Of a stretch of 64,000 nucleotides of DNA, positions 48,162 to 56,981 are shown one piece after another. The notes under the pieces are model-generated. The model worked only from the letters and a program-made list of their open reading frames with translations, was not told where the DNA came from and made no database searches. This stretch comes from Polyangiaceae bacterium (lineage in GTDB: Bacteria > Myxococcota_A > Polyangia > Polyangiales > Polyangiaceae): the NCBI GenBank assembly GCA_020846005.1, contig JADLEQ010000042.1, positions 49,313 through 113,312 of the forward strand, written 5' to 3'. The stretch's first letter is position 1. Each line of letters starts with the position of its first letter. The translations under genes were made by a program, and so were the position numbers.

Positions 48162-50177
48162 TCAGCGAGCCCGACGCGGCACGAACAGCACCGCGGCCAC
48201 CGACACATCACCGGAGTAGTCGTTCGCGGCGTGGCTCGGATCCAGATCGAAGCCCCACCGGGAGGACGGGCCGTGCGTCCAAACGTCGTGCCCGCGCAGC
48301 ACCGCGCCGCGGCCGGTGCCGAGATCGTAGAGCCCCACGTCGCCCACCTGGCCGAGCCCTGCGCTGCTGATCGCGGAGGAGCCGTTCCCCTGGATGCCCG
48401 TCCCGCGGAGGAAGAGCGTCCGCTGCCCGACGGCGATCTCGGGGCCGGTGTACGCGGTGGGCGGGACCACACCGCTGCAGTCCGCGCACCAACGCAGGAG
48501 CTTCGCCTTGTGGTGCAAGAATTCCATGTCGATCCCGCCGTCCGCCGCGCCGTCGCCGTCGAGGTCTCGGCCCGTGTCGAGGAGGCCCGGGACGCCCGAG
48601 CCCGAGACGTCGAGCACCAGGGTCGCGTGGCGATCGAGCGTGACCGTCTTCGAGCCCGAGGCGCCGGCCTTCACCCTGGCCTTCGCCGCCGAGCTCTTGC
48701 AGTTCGGCATCGCGTAGAGGCGCTTGCCGTCCGGGGCGAGCCCGAACGACGTGACGAGCGAGCCGTACGCGCTCACGTCAATCTCGCCGAGCTTCGTCCC
48801 CGTCGGCTCGAAGACGGAGATCGACCGGTCGTTCCCGAGGAAGAGCCTCGCCGCCGCGCCCTTGCCCCGCACCGCGAACCCCGGGGCCCAGTTGTTGGTC
48901 GACCCGCAGGTGTCGTCTGCCGTGCCGCCGAGGATCGGCGTCCTCGCGGCGAGATCGAGCTTGCCGTCCGCCAGGGTCGGGATCGCCCAGACGTGCGTCT
49001 GGTGGGGCAGCTTGTCGTCCGCCAGCTGGCGCGACCACGACGGTTCGACGACGAAGACCTTCTCGCCCACGGCGGCGATCCCGCGGAGCACGCGCTTCGT
49101 GGTGAGCCACGGGCTCGCGCCCACCCCGTAGGTCGCGACGAGCGACGCGGAGCCCTTGGCGAGCCCGGTCACGTCGGCGACCGCGAGGTGCATCCCGCCG
49201 GCCGTCGGCTGGGCCCCGGCGCCCTTGAAGTCGACCAGGTAGAGGAACGTCTTCTTCCCCTTCTTCACCGTCGTGCCACGACACACCCACGGGTACGCCG
49301 TGGGGCTCGGGCTCGCCGGGCACGTGCCGCCCTTGCAGTCGGGGTGGGGGATCCACAGCGGCGCCGCCGACGCGAACGCGCGCTTCCCCACGTCGAAGGA
49401 AAACACCCGCGCGCCGTCGTTGCCGACCCCGATCACGTAGAGCGTCGATCCCTCGCCGCGCACGAACCCGCACAGATCCCCCTGGAAGTCCGCGCCGGCC
49501 ACCTGTGGGACGGCGGGCGGCGCGAGCTTCCAGGTAGCTGTGTCGACGATCTTCACGTGGTTGCGGTACGAGGCCGAGCCGCTCGCCGCCGCCAGCAGCC
49601 AGCCGGCTTCCGCCGGCGCCGGGACGGCCTGGTCCGGCAACAGCAGCGTGCCGAGCACGAGCGTCCCCAGGTCGACCGGCTGGGCGCCGCCGAGGGTGAT
49701 CTGGACGGTCGCCGCCGGGGGATTCGCCCGCGCCGACGGGCGCGGATCGGCTCCCTGGGACAGCACCAAGTCGAACGGACCGAACGCCTGGTCCGTCGCG
49801 TATGAGCTCGCGTAGGCCTGGCTGCGAGCGGTGTCGAGGCCGACGCGCGCGTGAAACGTGCCAGCCGGCAGCCCCGGGAGGGTGAAGTCCTTGGGAAACC
49901 CCGAGCTCAGGACGTAGTCCACGAGCCCTGGGATCTGGACCGAGTGCGCGACCCGCTTGCACGCCGGGTCCTCGCAGAGCTCGAGCCACGCCGTGCCCCG
50001 GCCGATGCCGCCGTCGCTCGACAGGTAGGGGCGGAGGAGCGGATCGACCTGGAGCCCCAGGTCCTTGGACAGCCGCACTCGCCCCTTCAGCGAGCCGGTC
50101 GCCTGGGCCGTGGGGTCGGCCGCGGAGAGCGCGAGTGCGCCGGAGAGCGCCGCGGCCAGGGTAGCTCGGAAGGTCAT
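48162..50177 (-). CDS. Secreted beta-propeller-like protein of unknown function
   Basis: The 671-residue product has a signal peptide (AALSGALALSAADPTAQA). Residues 30-200 look like a prealbumin/carboxypeptidase-regulatory type beta domain (LPGLPAGTFHARVGLDTARS). Residues 210-600 have repeated segments typical of YncE/NHL-type propellers (GSTLYVIGVGNDGARVFSFD, LRGIAAVGEKVFVVEPSW, RLFLGNDRSISVFEPTG, FGLAPDGKRLYAMPNCKS). A Cys pair in CADC lies near the end, and the acidic DLDGDGAADGG may bind calcium. I do not recognise a named family. The ATG at 50177 is chosen for its signal peptide. Confidence 0.75.
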   Translation of the reverse strand: MTFRATLAAALSGALALSAADPTAQATGSLKGRVRLSKDLGLQVDPLLRPYLSSDGGIGRGTAWLELCEDPACKRVAHSVQIPGLVDYVLSSGFPKDFTLPGLPAGTFHARVGLDTARSQAYASSYATDQAFGPFDLVLSQGADPRPSARANPPAATVQITLGGAQPVDLGTLVLGTLLLPDQAVPAPAEAGWLLAAASGSASYRNHVKIVDTATWKLAPPAVPQVAGADFQGDLCGFVRGEGSTLYVIGVGNDGARVFSFDVGKRAFASAAPLWIPHPDCKGGTCPASPSPTAYPWVCRGTTVKKGKKTFLYLVDFKGAGAQPTAGGMHLAVADVTGLAKGSASLVATYGVGASPWLTTKRVLRGIAAVGEKVFVVEPSWSRQLADDKLPHQTHVWAIPTLADGKLDLAARTPILGGTADDTCGSTNNWAPGFAVRGKGAAARLFLGNDRSISVFEPTGTKLGEIDVSAYGSLVTSFGLAPDGKRLYAMPNCKSSAAKARVKAGASGSKTVTLDRHATLVLDVSGSGVPGLLDTGRDLDGDGAADGGIDMEFLHHKAKLLRWCADCSGVVPPTAYTGPEIAVGQRTLFLRGTGIQGNGSSAISSAGLGQVGDVGLYDLGTGRGAVLRGHDVWTHGPSSRWGFDLDPSHAANDYSGDVSVAAVLFVPRRAR

Positions 50178-50465
50178 CGTGCCGTCCTCTCGTCGTCCCG
50201 CGCCGACAGGCGCAACCAGCCAAGAGCGTCGCCCACGCTCGCGCGCCGCGCAAGGCGTCCCCTCGGACGAGGCGCGCGCGCGCTTCATGCAGCGCGCGTC
50301 ATGCGGCGCGCTTCATGCGGCGCGCTTCGTGCGGCGCGCTTCGTGCGGCGCGCGGTGCACGGCGGGGGGCTGGCGGCCGGGGTCGGGGACGGCCCGCCCG
50401 GGCCGGGTGAGCCGAGCACCGACGCAGCCCTGGCGGGCGCTCCACCGATCGAGGACAATCGACGG
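50178..50465. other. Intergenic region with divergent promoters and a repeat array
   Basis: Apart from the 14-bp tandem array at 50281-50350 no gene is supported. It separates the secreted propeller-like protein (minus) from the SpoIID-like protein (plus), so both promoters should be here. Confidence 0.4.
50281..50350 (+). repeat. 14-bp tandem repeat, five units
   Basis: Units lie at 50281, 50295, 50309, 50323 and 50337, with consensus CGCTTCATGCGGCG. The first unit reads ...CAGCG, the second CGCGTCATG... and the last two CGCTTCGTG.... The period of 14 is not a multiple of three and the array is intergenic. It may be a hypervariable locus or a multi-site binding array. Confidence 0.88.
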
Positions 50466-51626
50466 ATGCGGTGGCTCGGTCGCCTGGTGCTCCCTGCCGG
50501 AGGTGCCCTCGCCCTCGCGGCCTGTGGTTCCGCGGAGGACACCTCGCCGATCGGTCGGAGCGCGGCTCCGGTGGCCGCGCCGCTGCCCGAGGCCTACTGC
50601 GACATCGTCGTGGAGGGGCGCGGCACGCTCGCCGCCGAGGACGATTACCTGCCGCACGTCATCACCTGCGAGAACGGCGGCGCGGGGCTCGAGGCGCTGA
50701 AGGCACAGGCCATCGCCGCGCGCTCCGTCGCCTACTATGCGATGGCCGAGGACGGCTCGATCTGCGACGGCCAAGGCTGTCAGGTGTACACGTGCGCCGC
50801 CACGCCCGGCGCGCTCGCGTACCAGGCGGTCGCGGAGACGCGAGGCCAGTACCTCGCCTACGGCGGCATGTTGACGTACGGCTTCTACGTCGCCGGCGAC
50901 CCCGGCGTCGCGCCGCCGAGCTGCGTCGGGTCGAGCGGCGCGACAGAGCACTGGGTGACCTACAACGAGGGGAAGTCGGGCGCGCTCGTCGAGCAGACGG
51001 CGCTCGGGTACGTCGGGCCGCCGGGCTTCGGCCAGAACCGCGGGTGCATGAGCCAGTGGGGCGCGCGCTGCCTCGAGAGCGGCCGCAGCTATGGGCACCT
51101 GGACATCCTGCGCTTCTTCTACGGCGAGGACGTCCAGGTGCTGCGCGCGGGAGGGTCGTGTACCGGCACGGGCGGCGCCGGGGGCGCCGGGGGGGGCGGT
51201 GTGGCGGGGAGCGGGGCCGTGGGGGGGGGGGGAAGCGGCGCTGGGGGCGCGGGTGCTGGGGGCGCGGGTGCTGGGGGCGCGGGTGCTGGGGGTGTGGGTG
51301 CTGGGGGTGTGGGTGCTGGGGGTGTGGGTACTGGGGGTGTGGGTACTGGGGGTGTGGGAGGTACGGGGACGGGGAGCGGCGGGGCCGGCGGCGACGGGAC
51401 CGGGGCGGTCGCTGCCGGAGGCGGCGCGGCGAGCGGCGGTGTGGCGGGGTCGAGCGGCGCGACGGCCGGCCCAGGCGCGCGTGCGTCGGAGGATGCCGGG
51501 TGCTCCTGCCGCGCGGGGGCGCGCCCGCCGGCGGGCGGCTGGGCCGCGTTCGGCGCGGCGCTCGGGCTCGCGCCCCTCCGCCGGCCACGCGCTCGACGGC
51601 GCGCGCGTGGGCATGGGCCAGGATGA
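50466..51626 (+). CDS. SpoIID/LytB-like lipoprotein with Gly-rich repeats and MYXO-CTERM-type tail
   Basis: The 386-residue product has a lipoprotein signal peptide (GALALAAC, Cys at 20). Its SpoIID/LytB-like domain shows DDYLPHVITCENGGAGLEAL, AQAIAARSVAYYAM, RGQYLAYGG and MSQWGARCLESGRSYGHLDI, the last matching the conserved SQWGA-type motif of SpoIID. That family cleaves denuded glycan strands in sporulating Firmicutes. A Gly-rich linker encoded by 15-bp repeats follows. The C-terminus, DAGCSCRAG then a hydrophobic stretch and [11 protein letters not shown], has the Cys-Cys, membrane helix and Arg-cluster order of MYXO-CTERM sorting signals. It is therefore probably anchored at the myxobacterial cell surface. 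Confidence 0.82.
   Translation: MRWLGRLVLPAGGALALAACGSAEDTSPIGRSAAPVAAPLPEAYCDIVVEGRGTLAAEDDYLPHVITCENGGAGLEALKAQAIAARSVAYYAMAEDGSICDGQGCQVYTCAATPGALAYQAVAETRGQYLAYGGMLTYGFYVAGDPGVAPPSCVGSSGATEHWVTYNEGKSGALVEQTALGYVGPPGFGQNRGCMSQWGARCLESGRSYGHLDILRFFYGEDVQVLRAGGSCTGTGGAGGAGGGGVAGSGAVGGGGSGAGGAGAGGAGAGGAGAGGVGAGGVGAGGVGTGGVGTGGVGGTGTGSGGAGGDGTGAVAAGGGAASGGVAGSSGATAGPGARASEDAGCSCRAGARPPAGGWAAFGAALGLAPLRRPRARRRARGHGPG
51240..51359 (+). repeat. 15-bp in-frame tandem repeat, eight units
   Basis: Three units of GCTGGGGGCGCGGGT are followed by three of GCTGGGGGTGTGGGT and two starting ACTGGGGGTGTGGG. They encode Ala-Gly-Gly-Ala-Gly, then Ala-Gly-Gly-Val-Gly, then Thr-Gly-Gly-Val-Gly pentapeptides. 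The graded changes along the array look like stepwise duplication. Confidence 0.93.
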
Positions 51627-51766
51627 CGGCGTGGTCGACCGCGACCGCTGCGGCCGTCGGCCGAGGTCGCCGCGGCCATCGTTCCTCCTCTCCGGCCCGC
51701 GTGGGACCGGGCAGACGACCTGGCCTCGGGGCGTCCGCCCGCGCGCTCCTGCGTCGCGCATCTGCC

Positions 51767-51795
51767 TTGACACGCCGCGCAGCGACGGGACACTT
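51767..51795 (+). promoter_or_regulatory. Predicted promoter directly before the NtrC-type gene
   Basis: A perfect TTGACA (51767-51772) is followed by weak -10 candidates 16-17 bases on (GACACT or ACACTT). A start would fall almost on the GTG at 51801, implying a leaderless or near-leaderless mRNA. Confidence 0.35.
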
Positions 51796-51800
51796 CGCGC

Positions 51801-53201
51801 GTGGATGACCCGCCGCGCTCGAGCGAGCCGCCGTCCGGCGCCGGCGCAGCGGCGAACGCCGGGCCCGACCTCACCGTGCTCGTGGTCGACGACGAGCCCG
51901 GCAACGTGGCGTCGCTCGAGCGCATCTTCCAGCGCGAGGGCCTCCGCGTCCTCACGGCGGACGGCCCGCGGCGCGCGCTCGAGCTCGTGCGCAAGCACCG
52001 CGTCCAGGTCGTGCTGACCGATCTCATGATGCCCGGCGCCAGCGGCGTCGAGCTCCTGCGAGCCCTCCAGGAGATCTCGCCCGACACCGAGGTCGTCGTG
52101 ATGACGGCGTACGGCACCGTGGAGGTCGCGGTCCAGGCCATGCGCGAGGGGGCGTACGATTTCGTGGAGAAGCCCCTCGAGCGCCGCGCCATCGTGAAGA
52201 GCGTGCGCAAGGCGGCCGAGCGCCAGCGCCTCGTGGTCGAGAACCGGTCGCTCCGGCAGGAGCTCGCACTGCTCTCGCCGCGCGAGATCGTCGGGCAGAG
52301 CGCGGCGCTCCGGCGTGTCCTGGAGGTCGCCACGCAGGCCGCGCCGTCGAGCGCCACGGTGCTCGTGCTGGGGGAGAGCGGGACGGGCAAGGAGCTGATC
52401 GCGCGCTACATCCACGCCCGCAGCCAACGCTCGGCGGGCCCCTTCGTCGCCGTCAACTGCGCGGCGATCCCCGAGAGCATCCTCGAGGCGGAGCTGTTCG
52501 GGCACGAGAAGGGCGCGTTCACCGGGGCGGTGGGGCGGCGTGAGGGCCGCTTCGCGCGCGCGCGGGGCGGGACTCTCTTCCTCGACGAGATCGGCGAGCT
52601 CGCCCCCGCCGTGCAGGTGAAGCTCCTGCGCGTGCTGCAGGAGGGCGAGTACGAGCCGATCGGCGGCCAGACCACGCGCGCCGACGTGCGGATCGTGGCG
52701 GCGACGAACCGCGATCTCGCCGCCGAGGTCGAGACCGGCCGCTTCCGAGAAGATCTCTTCTACCGCCTCGACGTGATCTCGGTCACGGCGCCGCCGCTCC
52801 GCACCCGGCGCGAGGACATCCCGCTCCTCGTCGACCATTTCCTCGGCGTCTACTGCAAGAAGAACTCGCGCGCCCGCCTGGAGGTGCCACCCGAGGTGCT
52901 GCAGCGGCTGTGCGATCATCCCTGGCCGGGCAACGTCCGCGAGCTCGAGAACGTGATGGAACGCGCCGCGGTGCTGTGTCGGGGCGCGGCGCTGTCGCTC
53001 GAGGACTTGCCGGAGGCCGTGGCCCGGGCGGTGGCGCCCGCGGTCGCGGCGCCGTCGTTCCCCATCGGCACACCGCTGGACGAGATCGAGCGCACGATGA
53101 TCCGCGTCACCCTGGAGCACACCCGGGGCGACAAGCCCCTCGCGGCGCAGCTGCTCGGGATCTCGACCCGCACCATCTACCGCAAGCTCGGCGAGGAGTG
53201 A
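51801..53201 (+). CDS. NtrC-family sigma-54-dependent response regulator
   Basis: The 466-residue product has a receiver domain (LTVLVVDDEPGNVASLERIF, phosphorylation Asp in LTDLMMPG near 74, VVVMTAYG, FVEKPLE) and an AAA+ sigma-54-activating domain with Walker A GESGTGKE (about 191), the sigma-54 contact loop GAFTGA (about 238), Walker B TLFLDEIGEL and the arginine finger region. The Fis-type helix-turn-helix at the end reads AAQLLGISTRTIYRKLGEE. Phosphorylation should let it oligomerise and activate RpoN promoters. No histidine kinase gene is adjacent. The GTG at 51801 is the only start upstream of the receiver domain. Confidence 0.95.
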   Translation: MDDPPRSSEPPSGAGAAANAGPDLTVLVVDDEPGNVASLERIFQREGLRVLTADGPRRALELVRKHRVQVVLTDLMMPGASGVELLRALQEISPDTEVVVMTAYGTVEVAVQAMREGAYDFVEKPLERRAIVKSVRKAAERQRLVVENRSLRQELALLSPREIVGQSAALRRVLEVATQAAPSSATVLVLGESGTGKELIARYIHARSQRSAGPFVAVNCAAIPESILEAELFGHEKGAFTGAVGRREGRFARARGGTLFLDEIGELAPAVQVKLLRVLQEGEYEPIGGQTTRADVRIVAATNRDLAAEVETGRFREDLFYRLDVISVTAPPLRTRREDIPLLVDHFLGVYCKKNSRARLEVPPEVLQRLCDHPWPGNVRELENVMERAAVLCRGAALSLEDLPEAVARAVAPAVAAPSFPIGTPLDEIERTMIRVTLEHTRGDKPLAAQLLGISTRTIYRKLGEE

Positions 53202-53205
53202 CACG

Positions 53206-54156
53206 ATGAGATCCTTCGAGACCTTGGCGTTCGCGGCGCTGGCGGCGATCTGGATCCCGGCCTGCGGCGGCGACGACGCGGCGGCGGGCGCCGCCGCGAG
53301 CGGCGGCTCCGGCGGCGCGGTGCTCACCGGCGGAACCGGCGGCACCGCGGCGAGCGGTGGCGCGGGCGGCGCGAGCGGTGCGGCGGGGAGCGCGCCGGAG
53401 TGCCCCGGTCCGGGCTATGGCGAGCCGCAGACCCCTCGGCGCGTGGGGCTGGTGACGGCGACCGTCGTCGAGGTGGGCGGCGCGCCGATCGTGGACCAGC
53501 TCGTGCTCGTCTGCGGGCTGGCGTCCTGCTTCAACGGCACCACCGGTGGGGACGGTGCGGTCGGCGTCCGCGCCAACGAGAACATGCTGAAGCCCGCCTT
53601 CAAGTTCGGGGACGGGCTCACGCACGCGCTGCTCGCCCGCCCCCTCCCGGCCGGCGCCGAGGACTACGCGCTCGGCACGGTGACCACCGCGCCGCTGCCG
53701 CCGTACGCCGCCGGCCAGCCGCTCGTGGCCGGCGCGACCGTGTCGTCGGGGGGGGTGACGCTGGGGCTCGCCGCCGACGCCGACGTGGACCTCGACAAGC
53801 TCACCTATGCGCAGGCCGACCGGAGGGGGTTTCGTGCCGTGTCGATCCCGGTCGAGCACGTGCCGGGCGCCCTTGAGGCGACGCCTCCCCTCGCGCTCGT
53901 CTGGGGCCTGGCGCCCGTCGAGACGCACCTCTGCCCGCCAGCGAAGCTCACGGTGCCGAACGACGCCGGCTGGGCGCCCGGCGCGTCGGTGGAGGTGCTC
54001 GTCCACGGCGCCGCCATCGAGGAGGCGTGGGCGCCGTACGGCGGCTGGGGCAAGGTGAGCGACGCGGTGGTCAGCGCCGACGGCGCCCGCGTCGAGACGG
54101 TCGAGGGAGGCGGGTTGCCGCTGCTCTCGGCGATCGGGCTGCGCCTCGCCCCATGA
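53206..54156 (+). CDS. Lipoprotein of unknown function with Gly-rich linker
   Basis: The 316-residue product starts 4 bases after the regulator gene. It has a lipoprotein signal peptide ([11 protein letters not shown], Cys near 20) and a Gly/Ala/Ser-rich linker (about 25-65). The beta-rich domain shows [59 protein letters not shown] and [21 protein letters not shown] do not recognise the family; this pattern of domain occurs in myxobacterial lipoproteins. It may be the regulator's target or simply its neighbour. Confidence 0.7.
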   Translation: MRSFETLAFAALAAIWIPACGGDDAAAGAAASGGSGGAVLTGGTGGTAASGGAGGASGAAGSAPECPGPGYGEPQTPRRVGLVTATVVEVGGAPIVDQLVLVCGLASCFNGTTGGDGAVGVRANENMLKPAFKFGDGLTHALLARPLPAGAEDYALGTVTTAPLPPYAAGQPLVAGATVSSGGVTLGLAADADVDLDKLTYAQADRRGFRAVSIPVEHVPGALEATPPLALVWGLAPVETHLCPPAKLTVPNDAGWAPGASVEVLVHGAAIEEAWAPYGGWGKVSDAVVSADGARVETVEGGGLPLLSAIGLRLAP

Positions 54157-54199
54157 GCAGGTCTGGCGGCGCGACGCGCGCACCGCGGCGGGGCGTCCC

Positions 54200-55573
54200 G
54201 TGAGCGCGCCGCCCCGGGTGACGATCGTCGGCGCCGGGCTGGCCGGGTGCGAGGCGGCGCTCCAGCTCACCTCCCGCGGGATCGCGGTCCGCCTCCTCGA
54301 GCAGAAGCCGCTGGCGCGGACCGCGGCGCAGTCGACCGATCGCGCGTGCGAGCTGGTCTGCAGCAACTCGCTGCGGGGAGCGGCGCTGGCGAACGCCGTC
54401 GGGCTGCTCAAGGAGGAGATGCGACGGCTCGGCTCGTTCATCCTGCGCGCGGCCGACGCCACGCGCGTGCCGGCGGGCGGGGCGCTGGCGGTCGATCGCG
54501 AGCGGTTCAGCGCGCTGGTGGAGGCGTGGCTCGCGGCGGAGCCGCTCCTCGAGCGGGTGCCGGAGGTCGTCGAGCGGGTGCCGGACGCTCGCCCGTGCAT
54601 CGTCGCCACCGGCCCGCTCACCGGCGACGCGCTCGCCGCCGATCTCGAGCGGCGGATCGGCGGCTCCCGGCTCGCCTACTACGACGCGATCGCCCCCATC
54701 GTCGCGGCGGAGAGCATCGACTGGGAGCGGGTGTTCTTCGCCTCGCGCTGGGACAAGGGCACCAGCGACGAAGATCGCCAAGCGTACGTGAACTGCCCGC
54801 TCGATCGCGAGCAGTACGTGCGGTTCGTCGAGGCGCTGCTCGCGGCGGAGAAGGTCGCGCCGACCGCCCACGAGCCGGCGAGGTACTTCGAGGGTTGCCT
54901 CCCCATCGAGACGATGGCCGAGCGGGGCGTCGAGACGCTCGCCTTCGGTCCGATGAAGCCCGTCGGCCTCACCGACCCCCGCACGGGCCGCTGGCCGCAC
55001 GCGGTGGTCCAGCTCCGGCGCGAGGACGCGGCCGGCACGGCGTGGAACCTCGTCGGCTTCCAGACACGGATGCTCCGCGGCGAGCAAGAGCGCGTCTTTC
55101 GCTTGATCCCCGGGCTCGAGCGCGCCGAGATCGAGCGGTACGGGGCGGTGCACCGCAACACGTTCCTCGATGCGCCGGCCCTCCTCGACGACACGCTCGC
55201 GCTGCGCGGAGAGCCAGGTCTCTACTTCGCGGGGCAGCTCGCGGGCACCGAGGGCTACGTGGAGAGCGCGGCGTGCGGCTGGCTGGCGGCCTGGTTCCTC
55301 GGAGAGCGCCTGGCCGGGAGGGAGACCACCGCTCCGCCGGGGACGACGGCGCACGGCGCGATCCTCGCGCATCTGCGCACCCCGTCGGCGGACTACCAGC
55401 CCTCCAACGTGATCTTCGCCCACTTCGCGCCCTGGGACGGGGCCCGCCTGCGCAAACGCGCTCGCCATGAGGCGATGGCGGAGCGGGCGCTCGCCGATCT
55501 CGAGGCGTGGAAGGCGCGCGTCGCGCCCTGGCTCCCGGCTGCTCCGGCGCCTCGCGTGGGCGGGCTCGGCTGA
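54200..55573 (+). CDS. trmFO: TrmFO, folate/FAD-dependent tRNA(uracil-54) methyltransferase
   Basis: The 457-residue product starts at a GTG and matches TrmFO. It has the N-terminal FAD-binding [17 protein letters not shown], the catalytic cysteine region [27 protein letters not shown] (second conserved Cys, near 231), [14 protein letters not shown] and a C-terminal [20 protein letters not shown]. The enzyme uses methylenetetrahydrofolate and reduced flavin to make ribothymidine at tRNA position 54, as in most Gram-positive and some delta-proteobacterial lineages that lack the SAM-dependent TrmA. The length is typical. Confidence 0.95.
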   Translation: MSAPPRVTIVGAGLAGCEAALQLTSRGIAVRLLEQKPLARTAAQSTDRACELVCSNSLRGAALANAVGLLKEEMRRLGSFILRAADATRVPAGGALAVDRERFSALVEAWLAAEPLLERVPEVVERVPDARPCIVATGPLTGDALAADLERRIGGSRLAYYDAIAPIVAAESIDWERVFFASRWDKGTSDEDRQAYVNCPLDREQYVRFVEALLAAEKVAPTAHEPARYFEGCLPIETMAERGVETLAFGPMKPVGLTDPRTGRWPHAVVQLRREDAAGTAWNLVGFQTRMLRGEQERVFRLIPGLERAEIERYGAVHRNTFLDAPALLDDTLALRGEPGLYFAGQLAGTEGYVESAACGWLAAWFLGERLAGRETTAPPGTTAHGAILAHLRTPSADYQPSNVIFAHFAPWDGARLRKRARHEAMAERALADLEAWKARVAPWLPAAPAPRVGGLG

Positions 55574-55586
55574 GCGCGCGCCGGGA

Positions 55587-56057
55587 TCACCACAGCGCGC
55601 GCTTCGACACCATCATCCACACCACGGCGAGGGTCGCGGCGAAGGACGGCACGCCGAGCAACATCCAGATGCGCTGCGCGCGGTGCCAGGCCGGGCCGAG
55701 CGGCGCCCCATCGCGGAGCGCCACCGCGGAGGCCGCGCGCATGCGAAGCTGGAGGGCGGCCGCCGGCAGCCAGGTGAGCCCGGCTACGGTGTAGCCGAGC
55801 AGGCCCTGCCACACCCAGGGCACCGCCAGCGTCATCCCGTAGAGCTCGACGAGCCACAGCCCCGTCGCCGGGACCAGCAGGCCGGCGGGCACGGTGAACA
55901 CCCAGTCCGCGCGCACGACCTCGGCGTCGCACCACGCGATCACGGCGAGCTGCCCCGACCTCGCGGCGCGCAGCTTGTAGTACGCGCTCCCGAGGCCCGT
56001 GCCGAGGAACAGCACCGCGGCGAGGACGTGCACCAGCTTCACGACCGCGATCAGCAT
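55587..56057 (-). CDS. DUF2269-type integral membrane protein
   Basis: The 156-residue product has about four membrane helices. The first (LVHVLAAVLFLGTGLGSAYY) and the RADWVFTVPAGLLVPATGLWLV stretch match the DUF2269 family pattern. Its function is unknown. It begins 3 bases after the stop of the DoxX-like gene, so the two are one operon. Confidence 0.8.
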   Translation of the reverse strand: MLIAVVKLVHVLAAVLFLGTGLGSAYYKLRAARSGQLAVIAWCDAEVVRADWVFTVPAGLLVPATGLWLVELYGMTLAVPWVWQGLLGYTVAGLTWLPAAALQLRMRAASAVALRDGAPLGPAWHRAQRIWMLLGVPSFAATLAVVWMMVSKRALW

Positions 56058-56060
56058 CGC

Positions 56061-56843
56061 CTACGCCCAGTCCGCGTCGCGGCGGAGGAGGAGCCAGGTG
56101 CAGGCGAGCAGCGGGGCGTTCTTGGTGAGCGGCCCGAAGGGATGCACCCACAGCCAGGGCACGAACCACGTCACGAAGAGCGGCAGCGTTACCAGCCCCA
56201 CCAGCTGGCAGCTCAGCACCAGGCGCCGGAGCCGCCCCCGCAGCGCGAGCACGGCCACCCCGGACGCGAGCTGTGCCACACCGAGCGCGCCCACGAAGAG
56301 CTCGGGGCGCCCGGCCGCGACGCCCATCTGTTCCGCGATCCCCAGCTCCGACGCCTGCTGGAACAGCAGCTTCGGGAAGAGCCCCTCGGTGATCCACACC
56401 ATCGCGGCGCCGCCGCGGACGAGCCACCGCGCGCGAGGGGTCGCCCCCTCGCGCTCCAGCAGCCACGCGGCGACGACCGCGGCCACGAACGGGAGGTTCT
56501 TCGTCAGCATCCCGAACGGGCTGACCAGCAGCCAGGGGTCGACCACCGCCAGCAGCGCAGTGAAGGTGGCCACCATCGACGCCTGCAGGAGCGTCCACCA
56601 CTCGGTGGCCGGGCCGAGCGCGACCCGGACTCCCAGCGCCACCTCCAGCGCGCAGGTCGCCACCATGAGCCACTCCGGGAGCCCGAGACGGAGCAGGTAG
56701 GCAGCGCCGATCGAGCGGTACAGCGGGTGGACGACGAGCAACCCGGTGGCGATCCACACGAACGCCACCCCGAAGCGAAGCAGCCGCGCGTCGGCGCGGT
56801 CGCGCGCGAGCGTGTCGCCAGCAGCCGTCGGGGTCGCCGTCAT
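56061..56843 (-). CDS. DoxX-like family membrane protein
   Basis: The 260-residue product has about eight membrane helices arranged as two similar halves: FVWIATGLLVVHPLY and MVWITEGLFPKLLFQQ, each followed by GLPEWLMVATCALEVALGV or PELFVGALGVAQLASGVAVL and by SPFGMLTKNLPFVAA or HPFGPLTKNAPLLAC. The internal duplication is clear by eye. DoxX-like proteins are associated with redox or quinone chemistry, but this subgroup has no established function. It is co-transcribed with the DUF2269 protein. Confidence 0.82.
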   Translation of the reverse strand: MTATPTAAGDTLARDRADARLLRFGVAFVWIATGLLVVHPLYRSIGAAYLLRLGLPEWLMVATCALEVALGVRVALGPATEWWTLLQASMVATFTALLAVVDPWLLVSPFGMLTKNLPFVAAVVAAWLLEREGATPRARWLVRGGAAMVWITEGLFPKLLFQQASELGIAEQMGVAAGRPELFVGALGVAQLASGVAVLALRGRLRRLVLSCQLVGLVTLPLFVTWFVPWLWVHPFGPLTKNAPLLACTWLLLRRDADWA

Positions 56844-56981
56844 CGCCTCAACTTAGCCGGGCGCCTCCCGCGGCTCCACCCCTCGGTCGTCCAGCCGTCG
56901 CGCGCTGGTCGAGCGGGCGTCGCGCGAGCGTCACTCGCCGCCGTGTCGCGCCCGACTCCCGCGTCGGCTATCCTGCGCCGC

